38,061 nucleotides of DNA from an uncultured Gemmiger sp. (GCA_947631565.1 CANRLV010000019.1:1-38061); one strand, 5' to 3'; counted from the stretch's first letter, positions 1-7,807 are shown. The notes: generated by a model not told the origin, from the letters alone. Numbers and translations: made by a program.

Positions 1-62
1 GAAAGGCGACCGCTTGTCTGCACTCTTTCGTCTCTATTTGTGCCGACAGCTTTGCGGTCGGC

Positions 63-404
63 ATGGTGATTAAAATGGAGCACGTTGTTTTTGCGGTCTA
101 CAAGGACGCCGAATTCTACAACCGCCGACCGCCCGCCATCTACCCCACGGAATACCGGGCGCAGCTGCATTTGAACGATGCCGACTTTGACGCGCTGCGG
201 CGGTCGCTGGATGCAAGCGGTAAGATCTCCATAGGCACGGTAAAGGACATTGACGCGCTGCAGGGCACACAAATCGGCGCGATAATCGACCAGGTAAATC
301 TGGCCATGGTTACGGACAGGTTCGCCCGGAGCCCCGCCGACCGGCTCGGCAACGGTGTATTTGGCATAAGGATAGACCTGGACGGAAAGGATGTGGGCCC
401 ATGA
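63..404 (+). CDS. Hypothetical phage protein, possibly 5'-truncated by the window edge
   Basis: I do not recognise this 113-residue protein. It is a mixed alpha/beta soluble protein with no signal peptide, membrane segment or cysteine motif. The frame stays open back to base 3, so the true start may lie outside the window. ATG 63 and ATG 75 are internal candidates, and neither has a good ribosome binding site. The stop overlaps the next gene's ATG (ATGA at 401), so the two are probably translated together as part of the same rightward operon. Function unknown. Confidence 0.6.
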   Translation: MVIKMEHVVFAVYKDAEFYNRRPPAIYPTEYRAQLHLNDADFDALRRSLDASGKISIGTVKDIDALQGTQIGAIIDQVNLAMVTDRFARSPADRLGNGVFGIRIDLDGKDVGP

Positions 405-1099
405 AAAACGGTCTTTACCTTGTGTTCCGCTGCCGGATGTGCGGCTCCCTGTTCGAGGAAAAATACGACCGCCCGAAGGACTTGAACGGCAACCGCAAGA
501 CGCCGGAAGAATTCATTGAGCACATCGGGGCGCAGTCGAGTTGGATTGTTTCAACGCACAACTGCACCCCGGACAGCGGCAGCAACCCGGACACCTACGG
601 CTGCGGGCAGCTTGTCGGCGCCCGCATCTACAAGGTCGCCGAGCGGGAAAGTTCCAACGATTCGGTGGGCAGCCCGGCTGCTGACGGTCAGGAAGAAAAG
701 GCCGACGCCCCGCCGAGCGTGGCCGAGGTCGCCAAGGCTGCCACAGACGCCGGCATGAGATACGGCCGGTATGTCCAGATGATGCAGCAGAAGAAAGCCC
801 AGGCGCAGCCGCGGCCGCCGGTGACAACCTGCTGCGCACCCGCGCCGAAACAGCCGGAGATCTCGGAGGAAGAATGGAACCAGATCGGCCAGGACGAGCC
901 GGAAGAGCCAGCGCCGGAACCGATGCCAGCGCCGGCCCCCAAACGCAGATGCTCCAAGTATTCGCCTGAGACCAGAGCCGACGCCGTGCGGCTGGCCGTG
1001 GAGAGCGAGGGCAGCCTAAAGGACACGGCCGAGCGCATCGGCATCCCGTACGCCACGCTATACAAATGGGTCTGTGATTTCCGCGAATCGCAAAAATAG
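401..1099 (+). CDS. Zn-ribbon-like protein fused to a transposase-type helix-turn-helix
   Basis: This 232-residue protein has three parts. Residues 1-75 hold Cys residues in a zinc-ribbon-like spacing (CRMC at 11-14, Cys55, Cys68). Residues 90-180 are a low-complexity linker rich in Ala, Pro and Glu. Residues 187-228 are a helix-turn-helix of the kind found in IS3/IS630-type OrfA proteins and related phage regulators (key stretch ADAVRLAVESEG, then IGIPYATLYKWV). A DNA-binding regulatory role is inferred. No transposase catalytic domain follows, so it is not an intact IS. It starts inside the previous stop and is followed by AGGAGGT for the next gene. Confidence 0.7.
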   Translation: MKNGLYLVFRCRMCGSLFEEKYDRPKDLNGNRKTPEEFIEHIGAQSSWIVSTHNCTPDSGSNPDTYGCGQLVGARIYKVAERESSNDSVGSPAADGQEEKADAPPSVAEVAKAATDAGMRYGRYVQMMQQKKAQAQPRPPVTTCCAPAPKQPEISEEEWNQIGQDEPEEPAPEPMPAPAPKRRCSKYSPETRADAVRLAVESEGSLKDTAERIGIPYATLYKWVCDFRESQK

Positions 1100-1113
1100 G
1101 AGGTGCCGCCACA

Positions 1114-1629
1114 ATGGCAGAACTGTACACGCCCGAGGACGTCCTTGCTCACTGGAAAGCGGGCCGGAGCCAAAAGGCCATGGACGAAGAAGCCGAGGTT
1201 GAGCAAATCGAAAGAGACCTTGACACGGCCACCAAGTTCTTGAACGATGCCATAGACCGCTACCGCAAGAAAAAGCTGCGGGCAAAGAGCAAGGCGGCGG
1301 CAACGACCAAAGACCCGTTTGCGGAGATCGCGGAATACGGCAGCCGAACCGAGATCCAGGATGCCTATGGCTGGGGTTTTATCACCGAGAGCCGTATGGA
1401 CTACCTGCTGAATCTTTGGGATATCCGCGCGGACCAGGCGCAGAAGCAGGCCGGCCCGTACACTGACGGCGTGACTGAAATGCTGGAAAGGGCAAAAGGT
1501 CACTTCCTCAGCGCCGAGCAAGATGAAAAGCTGATGGCCTACTACAAGAAGTGCCGCGAAATGCGGGCCGCTGCGGAGCAGATTGCCAAAGAGAATATTG
1601 ACCGGGCCCGCGCCCGGACGCGGATCTGA
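1114..1629 (+). CDS. Hypothetical phage protein, charged and helical
   Basis: This 171-residue protein has a strong ribosome binding site (AGGAGGT, 9 bases before ATG 1114). It is almost entirely alpha-helical and highly charged. A Glu/Lys-rich predicted coiled coil spans about residues 25-65 and a second Arg/Lys/Ala-rich helix occupies the C-terminus from about residue 145. The middle part (YGWGFITESRMDYLLNLW) looks folded. No enzyme motif is visible. It sits in the early-to-middle rightward operon between the HTH fusion protein and a small membrane protein. Function unknown. Confidence 0.65.
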   Translation: MAELYTPEDVLAHWKAGRSQKAMDEEAEVEQIERDLDTATKFLNDAIDRYRKKKLRAKSKAAATTKDPFAEIAEYGSRTEIQDAYGWGFITESRMDYLLNLWDIRADQAQKQAGPYTDGVTEMLERAKGHFLSAEQDEKLMAYYKKCREMRAAAEQIAKENIDRARARTRI

Positions 1630-1643
1630 CAGGAGGACCTAAC

Positions 1644-1946
1644 ATGTGGCAAACAGTGTATTACATCATCGGATCGGTTTGCACGGTTGCCCTGACGTGG
1701 TACGGCATTTCTTCGCTTTCCCATGAAAAGGTGCGAAAAGACCGCGTTCAATGCGAGAGGTGCAAATTCTGCGTGGAGGTTTACTCCGACAACAGAACGA
1801 GATGCGACGAGTATGGCGTTTTCAGCTATAAATACCGACCAAGGTACTGCAGGCATTTTTTACCTAAAGACAAGAAAGTTGAAAGTAACTGCAAACCTGT
1901 TGAGAGTAGCGCGAAAAGCGAGGCGCAGCATGATACCAGAGTATAA
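1644..1946 (+). CDS. Small membrane-anchored Cys-rich protein
   Basis: This 100-residue protein begins with a single hydrophobic segment (about residues 5-23) that could be a membrane anchor. A basic stretch (HEKVRKDR) follows, then a small domain with CERCKFC, a further Cys in RTRCDEYG and RYCRHF, a pattern that could bind one zinc. The start has AGGAGG upstream (bases 1631-1636). The basic residues after the hydrophobic segment suggest the Cys-rich domain is cytoplasmic. The 3' end overlaps the next gene's start. Function unknown. Confidence 0.65.
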   Translation: MWQTVYYIIGSVCTVALTWYGISSLSHEKVRKDRVQCERCKFCVEVYSDNRTRCDEYGVFSYKYRPRYCRHFLPKDKKVESNCKPVESSAKSEAQHDTRV

Positions 1947-2157
1947 AGCCGGCGATCTGGTCCAGCCATGGGGCACCAAGCGCGCCCAGGCCGGCCGGAG
2001 AAAACGCCGGAATGGCATCACCATCGGCGTGATACTGCAAGTCTACCTCGACATGCTGCAGATACAGTGGTCGGTCGATGGCAAAGAGAACGGTGAGCCG
2101 GTCTGGTGTATGTCGTTTACCGTGGAACCGGCCGACGATACGGGCCGGAAACAGTAA
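1930..2157 (+). CDS. Small hypothetical protein, SH3-like beta fold possible
   Basis: This is a 75-residue protein starting at ATG 1930, inside the end of the upstream gene. The sequence alternates beta-like segments (KAGDLVQPWG, GVILQVYLDMLQIQWS, GEPVWCMSFTVEP), reminiscent of small SH3-like or KOW-like phage proteins that begin with a GDLV-type motif. A longer reading from base 1723 is possible but would overlap the membrane protein gene across most of its length and lacks a ribosome binding site. Function unknown; the fold suggestion is inference. Confidence 0.5.
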   Translation: MIPEYKAGDLVQPWGTKRAQAGRRKRRNGITIGVILQVYLDMLQIQWSVDGKENGEPVWCMSFTVEPADDTGRKQ

Positions 2158-2194
2158 ATCAGGAATAAACAATTTTGTTGAAAAGGAGCCGAAC

Positions 2195-3145
2195 ATGAAT
2201 ACATTTTTACCGGAATGTATGTACCCCGACGCGGGCCGCATGGCCCTTGGCGAGGTCATGAAGCGCATCGAGCGCGGCGAAATCCTCCAAAGCACGGCGC
2301 TGTCGCTCGACGCAGACAGAACCTTGCATTTTGAAATCGGCGGTATGCCCGCCTTTATGCCCTATGACAGATGCGCCCTTGTGCCCGCCGGGCAGGAAAT
2401 GAAGCCAGTGGTCGCGATGACGCGGGTCGGGCAGCCGACGTGCTTTGTGGCCATGAACACCGCGAAACAAATCGTGCCGGCAGCATCGCAGATCGCCTGC
2501 ATGGTGTCGCGGGCGGCGGCGCAGGAGTTGTGCCAGACCGAATACCTGGACAAGCTGAACCTCGGCGATATCATCCCGTGCGTGGTTACAAGTATTGCGC
2601 CGTTCGGCGCGTTCTGCGACGTCGGCTGCGGGATATCGGGCCTGCTGCCCATCAGCTATATTTCCGTCTCGCGCATCAGCAGTCCCGCCGAGCGCCTGAC
2701 CGTCGGGCAGCAGATATGGTGTGCGGTCAGGCGGCGCGACGATACCGGGCGGCTCATCCTTTCCATGCGGGAACTGCTCGGCACATGGCAAGAGAATGTG
2801 GCCCACGGTGGTTTTGAGCCAGGCAAAACGGTGGTCGGCATCGTGCGCAGCGTGGAGACCTACGGCATCTTTATCGAGATCGCGCCCAACCTTGTGGGCC
2901 TTGTCGATACCGACGAAAACGACGATCTGACCGTTGGGCAGACGGTGAGCGTGTTCATCAAGAGCGTCGTGCCGGAAAAGGCAAAGATAAAGATGGCCAT
3001 CGTCAACAAGAATATCCCCGGCCGCACGATGTTTGAGCCGCACTTCTTCCTCACATCCGGCAATATCCAGCACTGGAAGTTTACCCCTGAAGGATGTTCA
3101 AAGACCATCGAGACTGTTTTCAATGACGCAGCGCCCACGGCATGA
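2195..3145 (+). CDS. Phage protein with two S1 RNA-binding domains
   Basis: This 316-residue protein starts at ATG 2195, preceded by AAGGAG; an upstream in-frame start at 2078 has no site. Residues 1-110 form an N-terminal domain I cannot place. Residues 121-191 are a clear S1 (OB-fold) domain (LGDIIPCVVTSIAPFGAF, then ISGLLPIS). Residues 208-270 are a second (PGKTVVGIVRSVETYGIFIE, then LVGLVD). S1 domains bind single-stranded RNA, as in ribosomal protein S1 and PNPase. Here the protein is likely to act on mRNA or translation. It is not ribosomal S1 itself, which usually has four to six repeats. Its exact role is unknown. Confidence 0.75.
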   Translation: MNTFLPECMYPDAGRMALGEVMKRIERGEILQSTALSLDADRTLHFEIGGMPAFMPYDRCALVPAGQEMKPVVAMTRVGQPTCFVAMNTAKQIVPAASQIACMVSRAAAQELCQTEYLDKLNLGDIIPCVVTSIAPFGAFCDVGCGISGLLPISYISVSRISSPAERLTVGQQIWCAVRRRDDTGRLILSMRELLGTWQENVAHGGFEPGKTVVGIVRSVETYGIFIEIAPNLVGLVDTDENDDLTVGQTVSVFIKSVVPEKAKIKMAIVNKNIPGRTMFEPHFFLTSGNIQHWKFTPEGCSKTIETVFNDAAPTA

Positions 3146-3179
3146 GCGCTGACATATACAGAAACAGGAGGACGGCACC

Positions 3180-3599
3180 ATGACGCTTGAGGAATTGAAC
3201 ATCCTGTTCCAACTGAAAAAGCAGTTGGAAAAGAATGCTGAAATGCTTGAATCTCTGCGGGCAGCAGCGGGGCCATCATCGCCGATCTTGACGGGAATGC
3301 CCCATGCCCCAGGCGTCAAAGACAAGGTGGCTGACCTGGCCATCGAGATTGCCGACCTCGAAGAAAGGATACGCTATTTACGGGAAGAGATACATAACCA
3401 GGAGCGGACCATCGGCGCGTGGATAGAAACCATCGAGAGCGACCAGACGCGCTTGATATTCCGGCTCCGGTTCATCCGGGCATTCACATGGGCGCAGGTG
3501 GCCGCGACGATCGGCGGACGCAATACCGAGGACGGGGTCAAGTCCGTGTGCTACCGCTATCTGGAAAGTTGCAACGCGCCGACACGGCCTGACGCTTGA
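3180..3599 (+). CDS. RinA/ArpU-like probable late transcription regulator
   Basis: This 139-residue protein has an N-terminal coiled coil (residues 1-30 and 50-85, Leu/Glu/Lys heptads). Its C-terminal sigma-70 region-4-like helix-turn-helix spans about residues 92-130 (RLIFRLRFIRAFTWAQVA, then a basic recognition helix ending in VCYRYLES). This layout matches the DUF1492/RinA/ArpU group, known in Gram-positive phages as activators of late gene transcription. AGGAGG lies 8 bases before ATG 3180. It sits just upstream of a terminator and the late operon, the usual place for such an activator. Assignment is by pattern, not by search. Confidence 0.6.
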   Translation: MTLEELNILFQLKKQLEKNAEMLESLRAAAGPSSPILTGMPHAPGVKDKVADLAIEIADLEERIRYLREEIHNQERTIGAWIETIESDQTRLIFRLRFIRAFTWAQVAATIGGRNTEDGVKSVCYRYLESCNAPTRPDA

Positions 3600-3653
3600 A
3601 GTTTCCCATCCTGTGGGTGTATGGTTAAACTCGTAAAATTCTAATCAGCCAGG

Positions 3654-3682
3654 CGGCCCCTGCAAGGGGGCCGTCATTCTTT
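3654..3682 (+). terminator. Rho-independent terminator closing the regulatory operon
   Basis: A 7-bp perfect stem (CGGCCCC 3654-3660 pairs with GGGGCCG 3667-3673) with loop TGCAAG is followed by a T-rich tract (TCATTCTTTT). It lies between the putative late regulator and the membrane protein cassette. Confidence 0.7.
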
Positions 3683-3735
3683 TGGGAAAGGAGGATTTTG
3701 GCCCCGCGTTTCTCCTTTGCGCGGCGGTCTGGTCC

Positions 3736-3888
3736 GGGCCGGCGTTGGGTCGCCACCAACAAGGGCAGCGGACACAACACAGAAAAGGAGAACCCCTATG
3801 TTATCAAACATTGTCCGCAAATTCAAAGAGAGCCCGACCGCCTATTACGCCATGAGTATCGCGGCGTCGTGGGCCGGCGTTGGGTCGC
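3736..3888 (+). repeat. 18-bp direct repeat, leader and 5' end of membrane protein gene
   Basis: GGGCCGGCGTTGGGTCGC occurs at 3736-3753 in the untranslated leader and again at 3871-3888 inside the membrane protein gene. The two copies are 135 bases apart, a multiple of three. It may be a partial duplication of the gene's 5' end or a protein-binding site. No function is evident. Confidence 0.6.
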
Positions 3889-4796
3889 TGATGAATTTCC
3901 GTACCCTCACCTATGACAACGGCCTTATCCCGGCGATCATCTGGGGGCTGGGCAATTCTGTTGCGTGCATCCTGTTCGGACTGATCGCACAGCACCTGCC
4001 CACCGTGCGCGGCATCATGCGCACCAAGGTCATCACCTATATCCTCGGTTTCCTGACGCTGTTCCAGACCTGGACGAACATGAACGGCATCCGGGAGATC
4101 TTCGAGGACACACCAATCGGCACCACCGGCGGCACGGTCATCGTCTACGCGGTGTGTGCCTTTTTCATTGTGCTGCTGCTCCGCTACGGCATGATTCGCA
4201 ACGTCCTGACCGACAGCGCGTCCTGGTACGCGGTCTATGGCCTCATCATCCTGTTGACAGTGCTGGCCTACATCACGTCGGGCGGCGCCGTCAAGAGCGT
4301 GCCGATGGGCACAGACTGGGCCAACCTCAAAGTCGGGCTCTGGAAGGGCTTTTTGCTCCTGCCCGGGCCGTTCACCTACGCCTACTTCTTCGAGCTGCTC
4401 GACTACAACGACAGCAACAGCGACGCCACCGAAAAGGTCAACATCACCGCATCTTTTACGATGGGCGGCCTGATGTTCGGCTTTTATATGCTGTTCTCCT
4501 GCGCGCTGGCCCTTGTGGACTTCACGCCGGCACAGAACATCATCAAGGCCGTGCTGATTACCATCGTGGCGATCTCGAGCATTTCCAGCTTTCTCTACTC
4601 CGAGTACATCCTGTTCGGCAAGAAGATCGGCCTTGTGGTCGATATCTTCATCACGCTGTTTTGGCCGCTGGTCGTGCCCTTGGGCGTGATGGGCGTCTGG
4701 ACGCTGATGAGTGAGATCCGCATCTATCTGGTCGCCGCCCTGCTGGTGGTTGCGCTCATAAAAAGAGCGCTGGCCAGAAAGGGGGCGGGCGCATGA
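3798..4796 (+). CDS. Multi-pass integral membrane protein (about 10 TM), unknown function
   Basis: This 332-residue protein has roughly ten hydrophobic segments, near residues 16-35, 43-65, 78-95, 113-133, 144-160, 182-199, 216-239, 247-272, 275-302 and 306-325. ATG 3798 follows AAAAGGAG; earlier in-frame starts lack a site. The glycine-rich early helices (AASWAGVGSLMNF, WGLGNSVACILFGLIA) resemble transporter cores of the SSF/LeuT kind, but I cannot identify a family. Its stop overlaps the start of the first PP-loop gene (ATGA), so it is translated with the PP-loop/ParB cassette. That makes it a plausible sensor, transporter or membrane partner of the cassette. Such a large transporter-like protein is unusual next to packaging genes. 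Confidence 0.7.
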   Translation: MLSNIVRKFKESPTAYYAMSIAASWAGVGSLMNFRTLTYDNGLIPAIIWGLGNSVACILFGLIAQHLPTVRGIMRTKVITYILGFLTLFQTWTNMNGIREIFEDTPIGTTGGTVIVYAVCAFFIVLLLRYGMIRNVLTDSASWYAVYGLIILLTVLAYITSGGAVKSVPMGTDWANLKVGLWKGFLLLPGPFTYAYFFELLDYNDSNSDATEKVNITASFTMGGLMFGFYMLFSCALALVDFTPAQNIIKAVLITIVAISSISSFLYSEYILFGKKIGLVVDIFITLFWPLVVPLGVMGVWTLMSEIRIYLVAALLVVALIKRALARKGAGA

Positions 4797-5575
4797 ACGC
4801 TACCCTCGGAAGAAAGCAGGTCAACAAGGGCAATGAGAGCTGGCAGCGCGTTGTCGACAACATCGAGGATCTCGTGACCCGCGAGGAATGCGACCGCGCC
4901 GCCGACGCCATGGCGGAGCGCATCGCCAACGCCACGGCCGGCAAGAAAGCTGCCTTTGCGTGGAGTGGCGGCAAGGATTCCCTTGTCCTGGCCGATATCT
5001 GCAAGCGCGTCGGTGTCACCAAATGCGCCCTGTTCATGACGCACCTGGAATTCCCGGTTTTCGAGAAATGGCTGCTGGAACATAAGCCGGACGGCTGCGA
5101 GGTCATCCAGTTGCCGTATGATCTCGACTGGATGGCCCAACACCCGGAAATGCTCTTCCCCAAGGGGAAGGAAATGCAGCTCTGGCACAAGCTGGTCCAG
5201 CGCCGCAGCATGATCGGCTACTTCAACAGCGCCCACCTCGATATCCTGATGATCGGGCACCGGCGCATCGATGGGAACACCTGCGGCAAAGAGGGCTACA
5301 CCAGGCGCAAGACCGGCGAGGTGCTGTATGCCCCCTTGTACGACTGGCCCCATGAGCTGATTTTCGCCTACATCCACTACCACGGCCTGGAAATGCCGCC
5401 CATCTACGGGTGGGAAAAAGGCTACTTCAACGGTACGCACTTCTGGCCGTCGCGCATCTGCGACAGCGTTGAGCAGGGCTACCGGGAGGTCTACGCCATC
5501 GACCCGTCCATTGTGGTCGCGGCCGCCGAGAAACTCGACAGCGCCCGCACCTTTCTCGAGGGGGTGAGCGCATGA
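4793..5575 (+). CDS. PP-loop ATPase, PAPS-reductase-like (first copy)
   Basis: This 260-residue protein has the PP-loop nucleotide-binding signature SGGKDS at residues 58-63, after a helical N-terminal extension. Further family-like features are GHRRIDGNTCGKEGY (about 155-169) and YDWPHELIFAYI (about 183-194), the segment in PAPS-reductase-like proteins that closes over the nucleotide. The fold activates a substrate with ATP or handles adenylyl-sulfate. DndC, which takes part in DNA phosphorothioation, belongs to the same superfamily. It overlaps both neighbours by 4 bases (ATGA), so translation is coupled. Its actual substrate is unknown. Confidence 0.8.
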   Translation: MNATLGRKQVNKGNESWQRVVDNIEDLVTREECDRAADAMAERIANATAGKKAAFAWSGGKDSLVLADICKRVGVTKCALFMTHLEFPVFEKWLLEHKPDGCEVIQLPYDLDWMAQHPEMLFPKGKEMQLWHKLVQRRSMIGYFNSAHLDILMIGHRRIDGNTCGKEGYTRRKTGEVLYAPLYDWPHELIFAYIHYHGLEMPPIYGWEKGYFNGTHFWPSRICDSVEQGYREVYAIDPSIVVAAAEKLDSARTFLEGVSA

Positions 5576-6159
5576 ACGTCGTGGTAAAGAAACTCTCCGA
5601 TCTGCACGAGCCGGAAAAGAACGTGCGGCGCCACACCGACAAGCAACTGGCCGAGTACGTCCGCTCCATTGAAATGTTCGGCCAGATAAAGCCGCTGGTC
5701 ATCACCGAGGACGGTGAGATCCTCGCCGGCAACGGCCTGTACCTCGCCCTCAAACAGATGGGCCGCGAGACCGCCGACTGCTACGTCATGGCGGGCCTGA
5801 CCCCGGCGCAGCGCAAGAAGGTCATGCTGGCCGACAACCGAGTGTTTGAGCTCGGCATCACCGACACGGATATCTTCGATGAGATCATCAAGGAGCTTGA
5901 CGGCGACGTCGACGTTCCCGGCTGGGATGCTGACCTGCTCACGATGCTCAATTCCAGTGTGACCGATGCCACCGGCATGGTCGAGGAATACGGTGCCTAT
6001 GACGCGGATGCTGTGAGCGCCATCAACAGCCGTGAGCGCGTGGACCATTCACAGCCGCTTGCGCCGGCCGCGCCCGCTGCGCCTGAGAGCGCCGGCCCCG
6101 ATGCCCCGGTTGAGCGGTTTGTGATCTGCCCGAAATGCGGTGAGCGGATATGCCTATAA
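5572..6159 (+). CDS. ParB/sulfiredoxin-fold protein with C-terminal zinc knuckle (first copy)
   Basis: This 195-residue protein has an N-terminal ParB-like domain: SDLHEPEKNVRRH at about 9-21, then the core phosphate-binding stretch GEILAGNGLYLAL at 48-60. Family members use this region to bind or hydrolyse nucleotides. A helical segment follows (about 77-120), then an Ala/Pro-rich linker and a C-terminal CPKC (186-189) with Cys194, a likely zinc site. Phage proteins of this type are often annotated as ParB-like nucleases or methylase-associated proteins. It overlaps the preceding gene by 4 bases and the following one by 10. It is not a segregation ParB: there is no ParA or parS context. Confidence 0.75.
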   Translation: MNVVVKKLSDLHEPEKNVRRHTDKQLAEYVRSIEMFGQIKPLVITEDGEILAGNGLYLALKQMGRETADCYVMAGLTPAQRKKVMLADNRVFELGITDTDIFDEIIKELDGDVDVPGWDADLLTMLNSSVTDATGMVEEYGAYDADAVSAINSRERVDHSQPLAPAAPAAPESAGPDAPVERFVICPKCGERICL

Positions 6160-7283
6160 GAAAGCTGGAAAGCACCATCGATGTGCTGGAGGCGGCCAAG
6201 CGGCGTATCAAAAACCTGTTCGACAGCGGCGCCAAGGTCTACCTCAGTTTTTCATCGGGCAAGGACAGCCTGTGCATGTCGTCCATCACCTACGACCTCA
6301 TCCGCTCCGGCCAGATAAACCCAAAGCAGTTGACGGTCACGTTCATCGACGAGGAAGGGCTTTACCCCTCCATGGTGGACGCGGCCGAGCGGTGGCGGCG
6401 CCTGTTCAACGGCGTCGGCGTACCGTTCCAGTGGTTTTGCCTGCCCTTCAAGCAGGTCTCGGTCATCGACCACCTTTCCAGCTCGGAAAGCTGGATAACG
6501 TGGGAGCCGGGCAAAGAGGATGTATGGATGCGCAAGCCGCCAAAAGGCGCCATCATGCACAGCCCATATCTGCACTACCCGGGCGAAATGAACTACCAGA
6601 CCTTTTGCACAAAGGCATTCGCGGACGGCGTCCAGATGGTCGGCCTGCGCACGGTGGAATCTGTGACGCGGCTGCACGCCATCGCAAGGACGGACATGCG
6701 CACGCCAGGCGGCAAGTTCTATCCGATCTACGACTGGAAGGATAGCGATGTCTGGCTCTACATCAAGGACCGCGGGCTTGAATTCCCGGAGATCTATATG
6801 CGCCTGTACGAAGCCGGCGTGCGGAAGAACGCACTCCGGCTGTGCGCCTTTTTCGGGGACTGCGGTACGCAGGGCCTGCGCTGGATTGCGGAGACCGACC
6901 CGGAGCTCTGGGAGAAAATCGAGCGCCGGGAACCGAACGCCTACCTGGTGCTGCTCTACTGGGACAGCGAAATGTTCCGGCGCTCCACCTCAAAGCGGCG
7001 GGAACTCGAAGCCCAGGAAGGGCCGAAAGACTACCGTGCCCTGTGCAAGGATATCCTGTTCCTGCACCCGGAGAACTACACCATAGCGAAGGACACCAAA
7101 AAGAACCTCGACCAATGGCGGCACCTGTTCATCAAGACCTACGGCGTCGCCACCCAGAAGCACTACAAGACCATGTACGAGGGCCTGCTCTACGGCGACC
7201 CGAAAATGCGCATACTCCGCATCCTCTGGACGACGATCTACACAGACTACAATTCGTCCACGAAAAAGGGGGTGAGGAAGTGA
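6150..7283 (+). CDS. PAPS-reductase/DUF3440-like PP-loop protein (IbrA/YbdN-like, second copy)
   Basis: This 377-residue protein has a PP-loop motif SSGKDS at residues 35-40, GLRTVESVTR at 165-174 and YPIYDWKDSDVW at 191-202. A long C-terminal region follows (MRLYEAGVRKNALRLCAFFG and beyond), of the sort seen in DUF3440 proteins such as E. coli YbdN and IbrA. It is immediately followed by a ParB-like gene, as IbrA pairs with IbrB and YbdN with YbdM. IbrA/IbrB are known from a prophage-like locus as regulators of surface-protein (Eib) expression; the biochemical reaction is not settled. The start overlaps the upstream gene by 10 bases. Confidence 0.8.
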   Translation: MPIRKLESTIDVLEAAKRRIKNLFDSGAKVYLSFSSGKDSLCMSSITYDLIRSGQINPKQLTVTFIDEEGLYPSMVDAAERWRRLFNGVGVPFQWFCLPFKQVSVIDHLSSSESWITWEPGKEDVWMRKPPKGAIMHSPYLHYPGEMNYQTFCTKAFADGVQMVGLRTVESVTRLHAIARTDMRTPGGKFYPIYDWKDSDVWLYIKDRGLEFPEIYMRLYEAGVRKNALRLCAFFGDCGTQGLRWIAETDPELWEKIERREPNAYLVLLYWDSEMFRRSTSKRRELEAQEGPKDYRALCKDILFLHPENYTIAKDTKKNLDQWRHLFIKTYGVATQKHYKTMYEGLLYGDPKMRILRILWTTIYTDYNSSTKKGVRK

Positions 7284-7807
7284 GCGAGATGGATATCTTC
7301 GCACCCTTGTCCTCGCTGCAGTGGGTGGACAGGGGCAAGCTCCATGCCAACGACTATAACCCGAACAAGGTCAGCGAAGATAATTTGAAACTTCTGGAGC
7401 AATCCATCCTTACCAATGGCTGGACGCTGCCCATCGTGGTAAGGCCCGACTATACCATCATCGACGGATTCCACCGCTGGACGGTGTCGGGCCGTGAACC
7501 TCTGAAAAGCAAGCTCGGCGGCAAGGTGCCGGTCGTCATCGTGGACCACCATGGAGACGACAGCGCGGATGTGTACGGCACCATCACGCACAACCGCGCG
7601 CGTGGTACACACCTGCTTGAGCCCATGAAGGCCATTGTCAAAAGGCTGCTGGACGAGGGTAAGGAAATAGAAGAGATCGGGAAACAGTTGGGCATGAAGC
7701 CCGAGGAAGTATTCAGGCTGTCCGGCTTTACCCGTGATGAATTCCTTGCTCTTATGACCAAGGACCACAACACATACAGCCGTGCTGTTGTATACACGCA
7801 TATATAA
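7280..7807 (+). CDS. ParB-like protein with HTH (IbrB/YbdM-like, second copy)
   Basis: This 175-residue protein has a ParB N-domain: DYNPNKVSEDNLKLLEQSI at about 25-43, PIVVR at 51-55, and the core motif IIDGFHRW at 60-67. A conserved THNRARGTH follows (103-111), then a helix-turn-helix-like region (EEIGKQLGMKPEEVFRLSG, 131-149). GTG 7280 overlaps the upstream stop (GTGA); ATG 7289 is the alternative. Together with the preceding DUF3440-like gene it forms an IbrA/IbrB-type pair. The HTH suggests nucleic-acid binding. It is the last gene before the packaging genes and is followed by a 275-base non-coding gap. Confidence 0.75.
   Translation: MSEMDIFAPLSSLQWVDRGKLHANDYNPNKVSEDNLKLLEQSILTNGWTLPIVVRPDYTIIDGFHRWTVSGREPLKSKLGGKVPVVIVDHHGDDSADVYGTITHNRARGTHLLEPMKAIVKRLLDEGKEIEEIGKQLGMKPEEVFRLSGFTRDEFLALMTKDHNTYSRAVVYTHI

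Noticed and set aside
401-1099. Intact insertion sequence
   Set aside because: Only the HTH is transposase-like; no DDE domain, terminal inverted repeats or target duplication are visible.
3698-3916. Possible small gene with TTG start after AAAGGAGG
   Set aside because: Spacing of only 3 bases, frame overlaps the membrane protein gene and the product has no protein-like pattern.
4793-7807. Classical ParAB segregation locus or sulfate assimilation operon
   Set aside because: No ParA-type ATPase or parS-like repeats, and no sulfate transport or sulfite reductase genes; the PP-loop/ParB pairing fits IbrA/IbrB-type phage genes better.
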